Assembly (NCBI GenBank): GCA_032629725.1
Contig: JAFEVB010000001.1
Span: 806,001 to 870,000, forward strand
Direction of reading: 5' to 3'
DNA: 64,000 bases
DNA from: Gremmenia infestans
Taxonomy: Eukaryota; Ascomycota; Leotiomycetes; Helotiales; Hamatocanthoscyphaceae
Both the position numbers and the translations under genes were made by a program. The stretch's first letter is position 1. Every line of letters starts with the position of its first letter. This document shows, in pieces, positions 1 through 10,230 of this stretch. The notes under the pieces are model-generated. The model ran no database searches. It was not told the DNA's origin and saw only the letters and a list, made by a program, of their open reading frames with translations.

Positions 1-599
1 AGGTATTTATTTTAGTAAAGTGTTTTATAAATTAGGTTACTAGAGATTATACTATTATTACTATAAGTATAAAGCTATTCTTAATTTAAGGTTTATAGTA
101 GTTAAAGGTTCTAATAGTAAATTTATTTTCTAGTAGCTTCTTACTTTTCTATTCTATCTTTTATCTAGTTAAATTCTAAAGTTTATTCTCTAATACTTTT
201 ACCTCTCTTTTTATAATACTATAAGTAATCTAGATTCTTATAAATAGTATATAATCCTTCTTATTTAGTAGCTAGCATATATAGGCTTCCTTCCGCTAGA
301 TCTTAAGCAACTTTAATAGAGTAACTATAACTATAGCTCTTATTTTTTTCTTAATAAAATATATTAGTAAAGCTTTTATATATAGATAGTTAAAGCTATA
401 CTTCTTTGCTATATATATATTACTTAGATATATTATATTACTATTATCTATTTCTAGATTATAGTAATATTTAGAATTATTCTTAACTTTATACTATATT
501 TAATTAAGTATATATTATATATGCTAGATAGCTAAAATAACTATTATTTTTCTAATTTCTATAATATAACTAATTATTATAGCTCTAAAGCTTAAAATT
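1..599. other. AT-rich, gene-free repeat debris
   Basis: Very TA-rich sequence with almost no CpG or CpA and no open frame of note. The base composition matches the RIP-mutated repeats to the right, so this is probably old transposon sequence, but I could not align it to a specific element in the window. Confidence 0.5.
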
Positions 600-775
600 T
601 TTTTCGATTTTTACGAATTCACTTATAACTTTTAATACACCTAACCAAATCGCCTAATCGCGCTAGCATTCTAACCGCCTTAATCTTAGCTTTTATCTAA
701 TACCGCTTTTATAGTAATTAGATAGAAAATAAGTGAAAGCGGTATATCTAAAGGGTTTTTAACCCTCTTAGCTAG
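600..775 (-). repeat. LINE 5'-leader monomer, detached copy
   Basis: This stretch is the reverse complement of about 9,330-9,520, the leader just upstream of the large LINE copy. Shared landmarks are the GGTTAAAAACCCT block, the AAGCGGTAT block and the GAATTCACTTATAACTTTT end. More G/C positions have become A/T than at 9,330, consistent with RIP. It belongs to a family of roughly 190-bp units that recurs at 9,840-10,025 and 10,030-10,225. Confidence 0.6.
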
Positions 776-1984
776 CTAGCGAAGACGGATTCCTATCTAT
801 ACAAAGCGCTAGCTATAAACCTAGGATTGTAATACTATTCTAAAGCTAACGGAAAACGTATTAAAGGTAGTAGAAAAGGGTATTATAATATAATAGTAGT
901 AGTAGTAGTAGTAGTAGTAGTAGAGGCGGTATAGGAGAGGTTTTCGGCCTATATAGAATATTATAAAGCGGTATATAATATTAATAGTAATATATTTAAC
1001 CTTTTAGATTATCTAGAAATAGTAAAATCGGTCTTAGTTTACCTTATTTTACTACTTCTAGTAGTAAGAGATAGTACTACTAAGAGCGGTAGAGGGTAAT
1101 AGATTATAGACTAATTAGATAATATTTTAAGAATACATCTAACTACTAATAATAATATACTATATAGTAGACCGCCCTCTCTCTCTCTCTCTCTTTTCCT
1201 CTCTCTCTATTATATAACTATTAGATAAAAGCGGTTAATAAAGGCCTATCTAATAGAGGTAGAGGTATATAGTAGTTCGGAGCCCTATTTATTATCTATA
1301 AGTAGTAGCAGCTAGTAATATACTTCTTTAGATAGCCTAGATATTAATTTTACTTATATATATAAATTTACTTTTTTAATTATTAGATAATAAAAGGGTA
1401 TAAAGGTAAAAGCGGTTAATAGAGGCCTATCTAATAGAGGTAGAGGCATATAGTAGTTCAGAGCCCTATTTATCCTCTTTAAGCGGTAGAAGCTAGCAAT
1501 ATACTCTTTTAGATAGCCTAGATATTGAATTTCACTTATATGCTCCCTTTTCCTATAATATAATAGCATCTTTTTAGTCCTCTTTACGGCTTTACTTTAA
1601 ATCCTACTTCTAGTAAAAATTTTTCACTTTTAAGCTTTATATTTTAGACACCTACTAATATTAGGCCTCCTATATAAAACACGATACGTATATCTACTTT
1701 CAGTTGCATTTAGGGATATAGGAGGTATAGCAGGCGGTCTATATAGGCAGGATTTATAACCCTGCTCTTATAGACACCCTCTATAGCTCTACGGCTTAGG
1801 CGGTCTATATCTGCAGAAGTGGCAACGGTTCTGCCCGATAAGACTAGAACCTAGGGCGGTGGTAGTAGGCATATAGGTTAGGCTATATATAGTGGCACGT
1901 CTAAATGCAGGTAATATAAGTGGAAGGCGGTTATAGAAGGGGTTATTACTAGAAGGCTTATTTAAGGGCTGTTTTCTACTATTT
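776..1984. other. Gene-free repeat region with microsatellites
   Basis: No coding sequence recognised. The region contains a (TAG)n run at about 893-923, a CT run at about 1,176-1,206, and a direct duplication at 1,227-1,541. The segment 1,640-1,984 is less AT-rich and contains many GGCGGT words; its origin is unknown. Confidence 0.5.
1227..1541. repeat. Tandem direct duplication, about 181-bp period
   Basis: The block beginning AAAAGCGGTTAATA at 1,227 recurs at 1,408 and stays alignable for about 130 bp (GGCCTATCTAATAGAGGTAGAGG, GGAGCCCTATTTAT and TTTAGATAGCCTAGATATTGAATTT regions). The first copy is slightly more AT-rich. No protein is encoded. Confidence 0.7.
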
Positions 1985-2149
1985 TTTTACTTTTTTAGGA
2001 CTTGTTTCTTAGATTCCAACCGGACTTATATAGTATTATCTATATAGCACACTCTCTTAACCGCTCTAGCTTAGCTAGCGCCGTCCTATATAGTCTTAGA
2101 CTTATATAGAATATTAATAGAATAAATAAATAAATAATAAATAATAACC
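1985..2149 (+). mobile_element. LINE 3'-tail fragment (plus orientation)
   Basis: It contains the same tail landmarks as the LINE ends at 3,471 and 9,766: AGATTCCAACCGG, GCTAGCGCCGTCCTA, TAGTCTTAGACT and a terminal A/T-rich (TAAA/TAA)n run. The tail is immediately followed by LINE ORF1-leader sequence in the same orientation, giving a head-to-tail junction near 2,150. Confidence 0.6.
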
Positions 2150-3470
2150 TCTTTAGCCGCCCGACCACCACCCTCCTTACCACTACAACTTCCACGCTAC
2201 TAGTATGCAGCGGCAGAAAACGATAATATAGTAATAGGCGCTAGCAATAGTGCCTCTTTTAGTACTAATAACCTAGCCGCGCCTATAGAGTAGAATGGAG
2301 CCTAGCTAAAAGCTGCATCTATATCTGCATCTATATATGCATACGTATTATCCGCAGAGCCGCATTTAGCAGAGCTGTATACTACTAGCTCCAGCCGCTC
2401 TTAAAACGCCTAATCTAGCCTATCTAATCCATTTATATTAAATATAAAGTAAAGACTAGCTATACCGCTTCTAAATCCAGCTAAAAATATCTAATTTACT
2501 ATTAATTTACCTTTAAATAAGACTATTGCTAAGGCATATAACCTACTAGTTAAAGCTGCGGCTGCTAAATTAGACCGCCTAAAATAAGACTAAATCCTTA
2601 ATTTAATTGAAATCTTCTGCGAATACCTAGAAAAAGGCTCTATTAAGAAGGTTTTAGCTATTCTAGCTAATAAGATTATATATATAGAATCCGCTAGCTA
2701 AAAGCTAGAGGCTACCGTCTAGCAGATAACTGCTAAAACGACCGTAAACCTGAAAACCAATCTGAAAAGGCCTAGCACAACTGCTCTAGACTGCTATAAT
2801 AGACCAAAAAATGCTATATAACTAAAAACTACTAAGAAGCCTTAACACCTGCTAAATTAGTTATATGCAGCCGCAGCTGATAGCGCTAATCCTGATTTGG
2901 ACTGGATTCTAGTTAATTTAACTAAAAAACCACCTCCACCGCCTAAACCAGCCGCTAAGAAGCTAATAATAAGCCGCCGACTTATCCTAATTAAGGATCT
3001 AATAGTTTAAAACAACGGTTTTTAGCCTCTCACCGCCTATAATATACTAAATGCCGCTTTTGCTAGTAAAGAAGTAAAAGGCCCTATTATACTCTCTATT
3101 TCCAAATCCCTACAAGCGAATCTAGTAGTTATAACTATAGAGGCCTATTTATCCGACTTTTTACTAGCTAAAATCGACGTCTAGACCTATATTTTGCCCG
3201 GCTACACCGCCTAGAAGGATGTGGAATAGCATAAAATCGTGGCACATAGGATCCCAACTAGCGTTTTTAACCGCGAAGGTAGGATAGACCTTATAAAGGA
3301 TAAAATACGGACTTTTAACAAGCGTCTAACCCCTTTAGGCAACCTATACTAGATTTCCTTGGCAGAAAACCGCTCTAAATAAACCGCCGGATCTATTGCA
3401 ATCGCATTTACTATACTAGAAGAGGCTAGCGCCGCCATCCGAAATAGGCTATATATAGCTGGCATTTTAT
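2150..3470 (+). mobile_element. LINE 5' fragment with degenerate ORF1 (gag)
   Basis: Plus-strand sequence alignable over its whole length with the reverse complement of 8,040-9,350, the ORF1 region of the large LINE. Shared blocks include the GCAGCGGCAGAAAA start region, the GCGCTAGCAATA block and the GTGGCACATAGGATCCCAACT region near 3,240. Many stops interrupt every frame, and most differences from the other copy are C-to-T or G-to-A. The copy stops abruptly in ORF1 exactly where the TAA tail of the minus-strand LINE begins, so it was probably the target into which the large copy inserted. Confidence 0.7.
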
Positions 3471-3482
3471 TATTATTATTAT

Positions 3483-3690
3483 TCCATTTACGTCCTATGT
3501 GAGTCTAAGACTATGTAGGACGGCGCTAGCCTAGTGCTAGCGCGGTCGAGTGGTAAATATAAAAGATAGGTCAATATGCTTCCGGTTGGAATCTGAGGCA
3601 CTAAGCCTAATGCGGACTAGGTCCATAAAATAATAAACGCCATAGCAAAATCCCCCTAGGGCCCTAAAAGTAGTTATATAAACAAATAAA
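3483..3690. repeat. Left arm of LINE-tail inverted repeat
   Basis: About 200 bp that is near-identical to the reverse complement of 9,541-9,760. Shared words include GTCTAAGACTATGTAGGAC, GCGCGGTCGAGT, AGATAGGTCAATATGCTTCC and TTTGCTATGG/CCATAGCAAA. It is the 3' UTR and tail of the minus-strand LINE. Confidence 0.85.
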
Positions 3691-3946
3691 AAGTGGTCGT
3701 AAAGTGGTCGAAAGTGGCAGAATGCAAAGGCGGTCAGCTAGCATAGCTTAGCCTTAAGCTGCAAATGCGCTCTTTCGACTTCTTAGCTAAAGTTAGCTAA
3801 AATTGATGGTTTTCGGCGGTGGATGTGGGCAAAATAGCTTCTAAGTTATATATAGTAATAAATGCTTAGTCATCGACGAATTCTGCCCGTTCCAGCCGCC
3901 ATTTGCGGGTGCTAATGCCGGTTTCGTGCAAAAAGACTAGCAAATG

Positions 3947-4192
3947 CTATCGTCCGATTTTCGTCTCAAATAGGCTCTGCATACTAAGCCTAAACGGGAC
4001 GTTCTGCCGCATTATATGCCTCTCCGCCTTGTATTCGCTGCACGCTAGTATAAGGTGCTGTGGCGATTCTGGTTGGTTGGTGTTGCATATGCATCGATCC
4101 GAGCTAGCGCGTTTAAACCTCTTTAGGTAAGACCCAAAGTAGCCGTGTTTTAGCTTTAGCTGGAAGAAGGCGCTAGCAGTGGATCTAGCCAC
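3947..4192 (-). pseudogene. LINE ORF2 C-terminal zinc-knuckle fragment
   Basis: An 81-codon open stretch with an FGSYLKRF block followed by a CxC...PESPQHLILAC pattern, the cysteine/histidine knuckle usual after RNase H in Tad/I-clade fungal LINEs. It is a fragment of the large minus-strand LINE and is separated by stops from the RNase H part. Confidence 0.7.
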
Positions 4193-4645
4193 TTTGGGAA
4201 GCTGGATTCGAGAGTGAATTCGAGGATTGAAAAAATCGAAATAGTAGCCTTTGCCGCTAGCTAGAGCGCTAGACCACGCATGTGATGCATCTGGTTGATT
4301 TTTATACCTATATAGGCATAGCTGGTAGTAGGCAGCTAGGGCGGTCTGGGTGGTCGGTAGTGATTTAGAGCCTGTTTTAGCTAGTCTGTCTGCTGCCTTA
4401 TTGCCATTGATGTCTTAGTGGCTAGGGACCCACTCTATTGCTAGCGTGGATCCATTTTGGGCTACTTTAGCCGCTGCTGCAATAGCCCTAATTTGCTGTG
4501 ATTGGCCGGGATTATCGGAAGGCCGCGCTAGCCTATAAATTGCTGCCTGGTTATCTATATAGACCCTAATATCCCGATTTGGACCTAGTCTAGTAGCGTT
4601 TTTAAAGGCTAGGGCAATCCCCTCTAGCTCTCTATTATAGACAAT

Positions 4646-4855
4646 TTAGTGTGGGCCGATGTTACAAGCTAGGCTAGTGAAGCGTCTAGCGCCACTATAC
4701 CCCGCTAGTCCCACTCCGATGCCGGTGGAATCTGGCATTTGTGACCCGTTAGTATAGTATAACACCCGATTTAGCGATTGCGTCTGTAGCTGGAGGCGGT
4801 GTGCTATGGCGGCCTCCGCTTTAGGCAGTTTAGCGATATGCGTAGCCCAGGGCAT
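4646..4855 (-). pseudogene. LINE RNase H fragment
   Basis: A 69-codon open segment starting in the linker before RNase H and containing YTNGSQMPDSTGIGVG. In active enzymes the first catalytic aspartate sits in T/YTDGS; here it is asparagine, a G-to-A change on the coding strand. This is part of the inactivated LINE. Confidence 0.7.
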
Positions 4856-4973
4856 AGAGCGGTCCCAAGGGGCAAAATAGAAGTGCTAAATAGGTTCGAT
4901 TTTAGAGCTAAGCAGTGGTGCTATAGTGCTGGCAATCCTCTGAAAGACCATATTTGGGAGGGGAGCTAAAAGA

Positions 4974-5034
4974 GCTAGAATCGCTAGAATCGCTAGAATC
5001 GCTAGAATCGCTAGCATCGCTAGCATCGCTGATT
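4974..5034. repeat. 9-bp minisatellite inside LINE ORF2
   Basis: The unit GAATCGCTA, with GCATCGCTA variants, is repeated about six times in tandem. On the minus strand it encodes repeated Ser-Asp-Ser/Ala triplets between reverse transcriptase and RNase H. The multiple of three keeps the frame, so expansion could have happened while the ORF was functional. Confidence 0.8.
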
Positions 5035-5570
5035 TGTCGATTAACTGGATGGTCTGGACTTAGCTTAGCTAGGCGGAAGGCGTATTTTCGGGTGGCTGCA
5101 TCTAGTCGTATTGCGGGCGGTGAGAGGCTAGCTTCTACCTCCATGGCCTGAATTGGACTAGTGCGAAAAGTCCCTAGGATTTTGCGTAGTGCTAGGTTTT
5201 AGAGATGCTGCAAATGCTCTCTAGCATATGCTTGGCCCCGCCACCAAATTGGTGATGCATAATCCGATACGCTAGCAATGCATGCTAAATACAGTTGTCT
5301 GAAAGCGGTGGGGCTAAGACCTTGTTCGCTATTGGCTAGCCTAGACATACGTCCAAATGCGGATTTTGCTAGGGCGGTACGGATCGTAATATGCTCTTTA
5401 AATCGTAAAAGGGCATTAAAGTGGATACCAAGCCATTTAACCGTCTGTTTTAGATAGACTATAGTGCTGTCTGGGAGTATAAGTGACGCTAGCTTAGCGG
5501 CTTCGCCAGTGTGGAAGTGAATTAGTTCTGACTTTTTTGGGTCGAATTGGATTGCACTTTCGCTAGCTAG

Positions 5571-5915
5571 CTAAAATAGCTCTTTAGCTACTAGCTGTAG
5601 GATTTTAACGTTTTTCCTAGGGCTAGTCGATGCAGTGGAGAGAGTGATATCGTTAGCATAAGAGATGAATTTCACTGCCGGCGACCTAAATAGGCCTCTT
5701 ATATATATAAGGAAAAGGATAGGCGAAATCGGGCTTCCTTGTGGTATTCCGGTCTGTATAGGCTGGTTTTCGTCTGATTGGCCATCGAATAGAAGCTTAA
5801 GTGACCGCCCGCTTATAAAAGAGGAGACCCACTTTATTACCGAATCGGGAAGTGCTAGGTCCCTAAGCACTATAAGGAGCCTGTTCTTAGATACGTGGTC
5901 ATATGCGCCTTTCAC
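5571..5915 (-). pseudogene. LINE reverse transcriptase fragment
   Basis: A 114-codon open segment carrying RT landmarks: a KGAYDHV box (palm motif A region), LFDGQ, IPQGSPISPILFLIYI (motif B) and FISYANDITL, where the catalytic YADD is altered to YAND. Stops on both sides cut it from the rest of ORF2. Confidence 0.85.
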
Positions 5916-6491
5916 GTCTAGTAGAAGCGTAGTAGTAATCTTCTTCTTTTAGCGGTTAGAATAGACATAATCCGCTAGCATAGCGCCTGCGTTAATAGCC
6001 GACTTTTTAAGTCGACCACCAATTTGGCTTGGATGCAGCAGATTTGGAGTGGTTTCCGCTAGATACGCTAGACGCTTAGCTAGGATCCTTTCGCTAACCT
6101 TTCCTAAGCAGCTAAGAAGTGAAATAGGTCGATATGCGCTAGGCTGCTTATAGTCGGGTTTATTGTTTTTGCGTAGTATAATGCAATTCGCTTGGCGCCA
6201 GCATTTTAGGTGGTAGCCTGTATTAACTAGCGTCTCAAAAAGGAGTGAAATCTGGGAAGAGCATGCTGAGTATGCGTGGGTGATAATGGTTTGAGTGATA
6301 TAGTCGGGGCCAGGACTAGTGGATTTGATTTCGCTCGAACAGGCTAGCTTGACTTCCTCTAGAGCTAGTTTAGGCCACTTCCAAGCGCTAGAAGTAGTAT
6401 AACTAGACCAATTTGGGCTAGGCGTTTCTGGTGGTGGAGGGAAGAGTGTCTGGCGGAAAAGGTCGCATTTGGCGGTGAATGTAGTTGCATA

Positions 6492-6854
6492 TTAGGTGGC
6501 AGAAAGCTTTAAATTTGGCACTAGCTCTGACCGCCTTGGCTTGGTATAAGCTAGGGCTTTAAAAATCGATTTAGAATCCTCTTTTTCCAAAAACTGGTTC
6601 CAGTGGTCCTTTTTAGCTGTTTTAATAGCCTGAAAGTATATATTGCGTGCACTAGTATAGCGTCTGTGTGACTGGTCGGAAAAGGCTCTCATAGAGGCTA
6701 GCCTAGCGTGATTCATGTTTCGGCGGAGTGTTTTAAGTGAATCGTTCCACCACGGCTTGGCATTTGGCGCTAACCGGATTTGGGGTATGGAATCATGTGC
6801 GGCGCATAAAATAGCGCTAGTATAGCGTTCTGCCATATCGTCTAGCTGGTCCAA
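6492..6854 (-). pseudogene. LINE endonuclease-to-RT linker fragment
   Basis: A 120-codon open segment with the pattern PNAKPWWNDSLK...RR, which is typical of the region between the endonuclease and RT domains of fungal and animal I/Jockey-like LINEs. A heavily AT-shifted copy of the same sequence lies at about 10,870-11,260 on the plus strand. Confidence 0.7.
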
Positions 6855-8078
6855 AGCTACTTTATAGCTTCTTTTTGCATCGATTTGTTCTAAGCTTCTT
6901 AAGCTATAGTTGTGACTTAAGCTATAGCTTAGCCGATGCAGTGAATCCTGGAGCGGTGACAGCTGGCAGAATAGTGTTTCACCAAATTTGGTCCAGTTAG
7001 CGCGTTTTATATCGAATCGGGTGGTCTGTGGATCGGCTAAGCCTATTCGGGACCCTTGGATAGTAAAGACTATGCCTAAATGGTCAGAGCCTATATCCTC
7101 TACTACAGCCCAGTCTTAAATGTGATTGGCTATAGAGCGATGGGCTAGTGTGAGGTCGATATTTGTGGGTCTAGCCATATGAGGGGCGGTGGAAGGTGCT
7201 AATACCAGGGGTATTTAGGAGGGCTAAATCGTGGTAGTCGATCCAGTCTGCTAGCGCAATACCCTCTATATCGCGTGCCTCGTAAAGTGGGTCCCACTAA
7301 GGGTTATAGGCATTAAAGTCCCCGCAAAATACCGAATCGAGAGGCGGTATAAGCTGCCATAAGCACCGCGCTAGCGTACGGGTATCCGAATTAGGTAATT
7401 GGTGCTTTTGTTATAAATATTATAAACCTTAATTGCATAGTCTTGGTCTATAATATCTAGCACTTGGAAGTCGGAATCGTATGGCGATTCGGAGGCTAGG
7501 GCAACTCTAGGGCGGTAAGACCTGGCAATATATGCTATTGTGCGTGGTGTGAAGTCTAGGCTAGGCCTATTCGGGAAGAGTTAAGTGAATAAGGAGTGTG
7601 AAATGGATCGTATTTCACCCGAATCTTTAGTGATAATATAAGGCTCTTAAACTAGTATAATATTAACATCTAGCTCAATTGCCACTTGTAGAGCGGATTC
7701 TGTATTATAGGCGGCTGAATTTAAATTCACTTGGAGGATTTTGGTGCTAGCGCCTATTATAGAGAGGATTTAGCGGCCTTTGATTGGATGCTTTGGTAGA
7801 CTTCGCATGCAGCTGAGCTAGCCGCATGTGGACCCCCGCAGTTAGCGCATTTTGGGATAAGGTGGGCATAGCTAGTCTTCGCATTGCATATAGTGCATAT
7901 GTGCTGTTTCGTCTGATGTGGTTCGCTGCATAGCTGGCACCTAGCCTCTCTATGGCAGTAGTGTGATAAGTGGCCATAGCGCTAGCACCTAATACACTGG
8001 GCGGTCGGGCGCGTTGTATAGTGTTTTTCACACCGCACTAAAATGCCAGCTATATATAGCCTATTTCGGATAGCAGCA

Positions 8079-8288
8079 CTAGCCTCTTCTAGACGTAGCA
8101 AATGCGATTGCAACAGATCCAGCTGCTTGTTTTAACCGCTTTTCAGCCGATGAAATCCAGTATGGGTTGCCTAAAGGGGTTAGACCCTTATTAAAAGTCC
8201 GTATTTCGTCCTTTATAAGGTCTATCCCGTCTGGGCGGTTAAATACGCTAGTGGGGATCCCGTGGGCCACGATTTTATGCCATTCCAC
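8079..8288 (-). pseudogene. LINE ORF1 (gag-like) fragment
   Basis: A 69-codon open segment of ORF1 upstream of the zinc-knuckle region. The same segment is present in degraded form on the plus strand at 3,229-3,440. Related fungal LINE ORF1 proteins have this basic region before CCHC knuckles; the assignment rests on position and the paralogous copy. Confidence 0.55.
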
Positions 8289-8676
8289 ATCCTTCTAGGC
8301 GGTATAGCCGGGCAGAATGTGGGTCCAGACGTCGCTTTTAGCTAGTAGAAAGTCGGATGAATAGGCTTCTGTGGTAGTAACCACTAGATTTGACTGTATA
8401 GACTTGGAAACAGAGAGTATAACTGGGTCTTTAACTCCCTTGCTAGCGAAGGCGGTATTAAAGTCGTTGCGGGCGGTGAGAGGTTGAAAATCGTCGTTTT
8501 AGACTATTGGATCCTTAATTAGGATAAGTCTACGGCTGGTCATCGGCTTCTTAGCGGCTGGTTTAGGCGGTGGGCGTGGTTTTTTAGCCGAATTAACTAA
8601 AATCCAGTCCGAATCAGGACTAGCGCTTTCTGCTGCGGCTGCATATAACCGATTTAGCGGGTGTAGAGGCTCCTTA

Positions 8677-9240
8677 GTGGTTTTCGGCTATATAGCATTT
8701 TTCGGCCCGTTTTGGCGGTCTAGGACGGCATTACTAGGCTTTTTTAGGTCGGTTTTCGGGTTTACGGTCGATTTAGCGGTTATTTGCCGGGCGGTGGCCT
8801 CTAGCTTTTGGCTAGCGGATTCCATATGCGTAATCTTATTGGCTAAAATGGCAGAAACCTTTTTAATAGAGCCTTTTTTAAGATATTCGCGGAAAATCTC
8901 GATTAAATCGAGGATTTGGTCTTATTTTAGGCGTTCTGGTTTGGCAGCTGCAGCTTCGACTAGAAGGTCACGTGCCTTAGCTATAGCCTTATTTAAGGGT
9001 AAATCAAGAGTAAATCGGAGGTTTTTAGCCGGATTTGGAAGCGGTGTAGCTAGTCTATGCTTTATATTTGGGGTAAATAGGTTAGATATATTAAATTGGC
9101 TGGATTGGGCAGTTGGGAAGCGGTGTGGGCTGGCAATATGCGGCTCTGCGGATAACACGTATGCAGCTGCAGGCGCAGATGCAGCTTTTAGCCAGGCTGC
9201 ATCCTACTCTACAGGCGCTACTAGGTCGTCGGTGCTATAA
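8677..9240 (+). other. Open frame antisense to LINE ORF1 (not called a gene)
   Basis: A 187-codon open frame opposite ORF1 of the LINE. It shows no recognisable domain and is open mainly because coding-strand changes create stops on the other strand. It is listed only because it is the longest open frame in this part of the window. Confidence 0.5.
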
Positions 9241-9540
9241 GAGGCATTATTGCTAGCGCCCATCACTATATTATTATTTTCTGCCGCTGCATGCCGGTGG
9301 CGGGGAAGTTGTGGTGGTGAGGAGGGTGGTGGTTAGGCGGCCACGGGGGTTAAAAACCCTTCGGATGCACCGCTTTCACTCATTTTCCATCCGATTGCTT
9401 CGAAAGCGGAATCAAATGAAAGCTAAGATCAAGGCGGTCAGAATGCTGGCGCGATCGGGCGATTTGGTTGGGTGGTTCAAAAGTTATAGGTGAATTCGTG
9501 AAAATCGGAAAAGTTTTTAATATCGTTTTACAACCACTTT

Positions 9541-9766
9541 TCCTTCGTTTATATAACTACTTTTAGGGCCCTAGAGGGATTTTGCTATGGCGTTTTTTAT
9601 TTTTTATAGACCTAGTCCATATTAGGCTTAGTGCCTTAGATTCCAACCGGAAGCATATTGACCTATCTTTTATATTTACTACTCGACCGCGCTAGCACTA
9701 GGCTAGCGCCGTCCTACATAGTCTTAGACTCATATAGGACATAAATAGAATAATAATAATAATAAT
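9541..9766 (+). repeat. Right arm of LINE-tail inverted repeat, with (TAA)n tail
   Basis: A plus-oriented LINE 3' tail that ends in AGAATAATAATAATAATAATAAT at about 9,744-9,766. Together with 3,483-3,690 it places outward-facing TAA tails at both ends of the large LINE. It may be a second, strongly 5'-truncated insertion. Confidence 0.8.
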
Positions 9767-10230
9767 AATTACTATATTATTATTTTCTGCTGCTATATAC
9801 TAGTAGCAGAGAAGTTATAGTAGTAAAAAAGATAGTAGTTAGACAGCTATAGAGGTTAAAAACCCTTTAGATATACTGCTTTTACTTATTTTCTATCTAA
9901 TTACTTTAAAAGCAGTATTAGATAAAAGCTAAGGTTAAGGCGGTTAGAATGCTAGTATAATCGAGCGATTTAGTTAGATAGTTTAAAAGTTATAAGTAAA
10001 TTCGTAGAAATCCTATATAGTATTCTTTTTAAAAAGTGGTAGTTAGATAGCTATAAAAGTTAAAAACCTTTTAGATATACTACTTTTACTTATTTTCTAT
10101 CTAATTGCTTTAAAAGTAGTATTAGATAAAAGCTAAGATTAAGATAGTTAGAATGCTAGCATAGTTAGGGGATTTAGTTAAGTGGTTTAAAAGTTATAAA
10201 TAAATTTATAAAAATCGAAAAAGTTATATT
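9767..10230. repeat. Two further LINE leader monomers
   Basis: 9,767-10,025 repeats 9,261-9,520, and 10,030-10,225 repeats the distal 190 bp of the same unit. All are in the same orientation as the leader of the minus-strand LINE. Both copies have lost most G/C at positions where the 9,330 copy keeps them. Arrayed leader units are reminiscent of the monomeric promoters of some LINEs, but that function is only inferred. Confidence 0.65.

Larger units (their letters stand above)
3471..9520 (-). mobile_element. Near full-length Tad/I-like LINE retrotransposon, inactivated
   Basis: Read on the minus strand this is a non-LTR retrotransposon. ORF1, degenerate, lies between about 9,260 and 7,760 and ends with CCHC zinc-knuckle remnants near 7,990-7,815. 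An APE-type endonuclease follows, with GDFNAYNP at about 7,330-7,290. Reverse transcriptase lies near 5,915-5,571, with IPQGSPISP and a damaged catalytic box YAND. RNase H lies near 4,855-4,430, with YTNGS in place of the usual TDGS. A C-terminal zinc knuckle is at 4,192-3,947. The 3' end carries a (TAA)n tail at 3,471-3,487. The D-to-N changes in both catalytic motifs and the many stops fit G-to-A RIP damage, so the copy cannot be active. Confidence 0.85.

Noticed and set aside
893..923. (TAG)n run and other short tandem units considered as a possible CRISPR-like array
   Set aside because: Units are too short, have no spacers, and the genome is a fungal nuclear one.
4954..5151. 65-codon plus-strand frame rich in LESLESL
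   Set aside because: It is only the reverse reading of the 9-bp minisatellite in the LINE ORF2.
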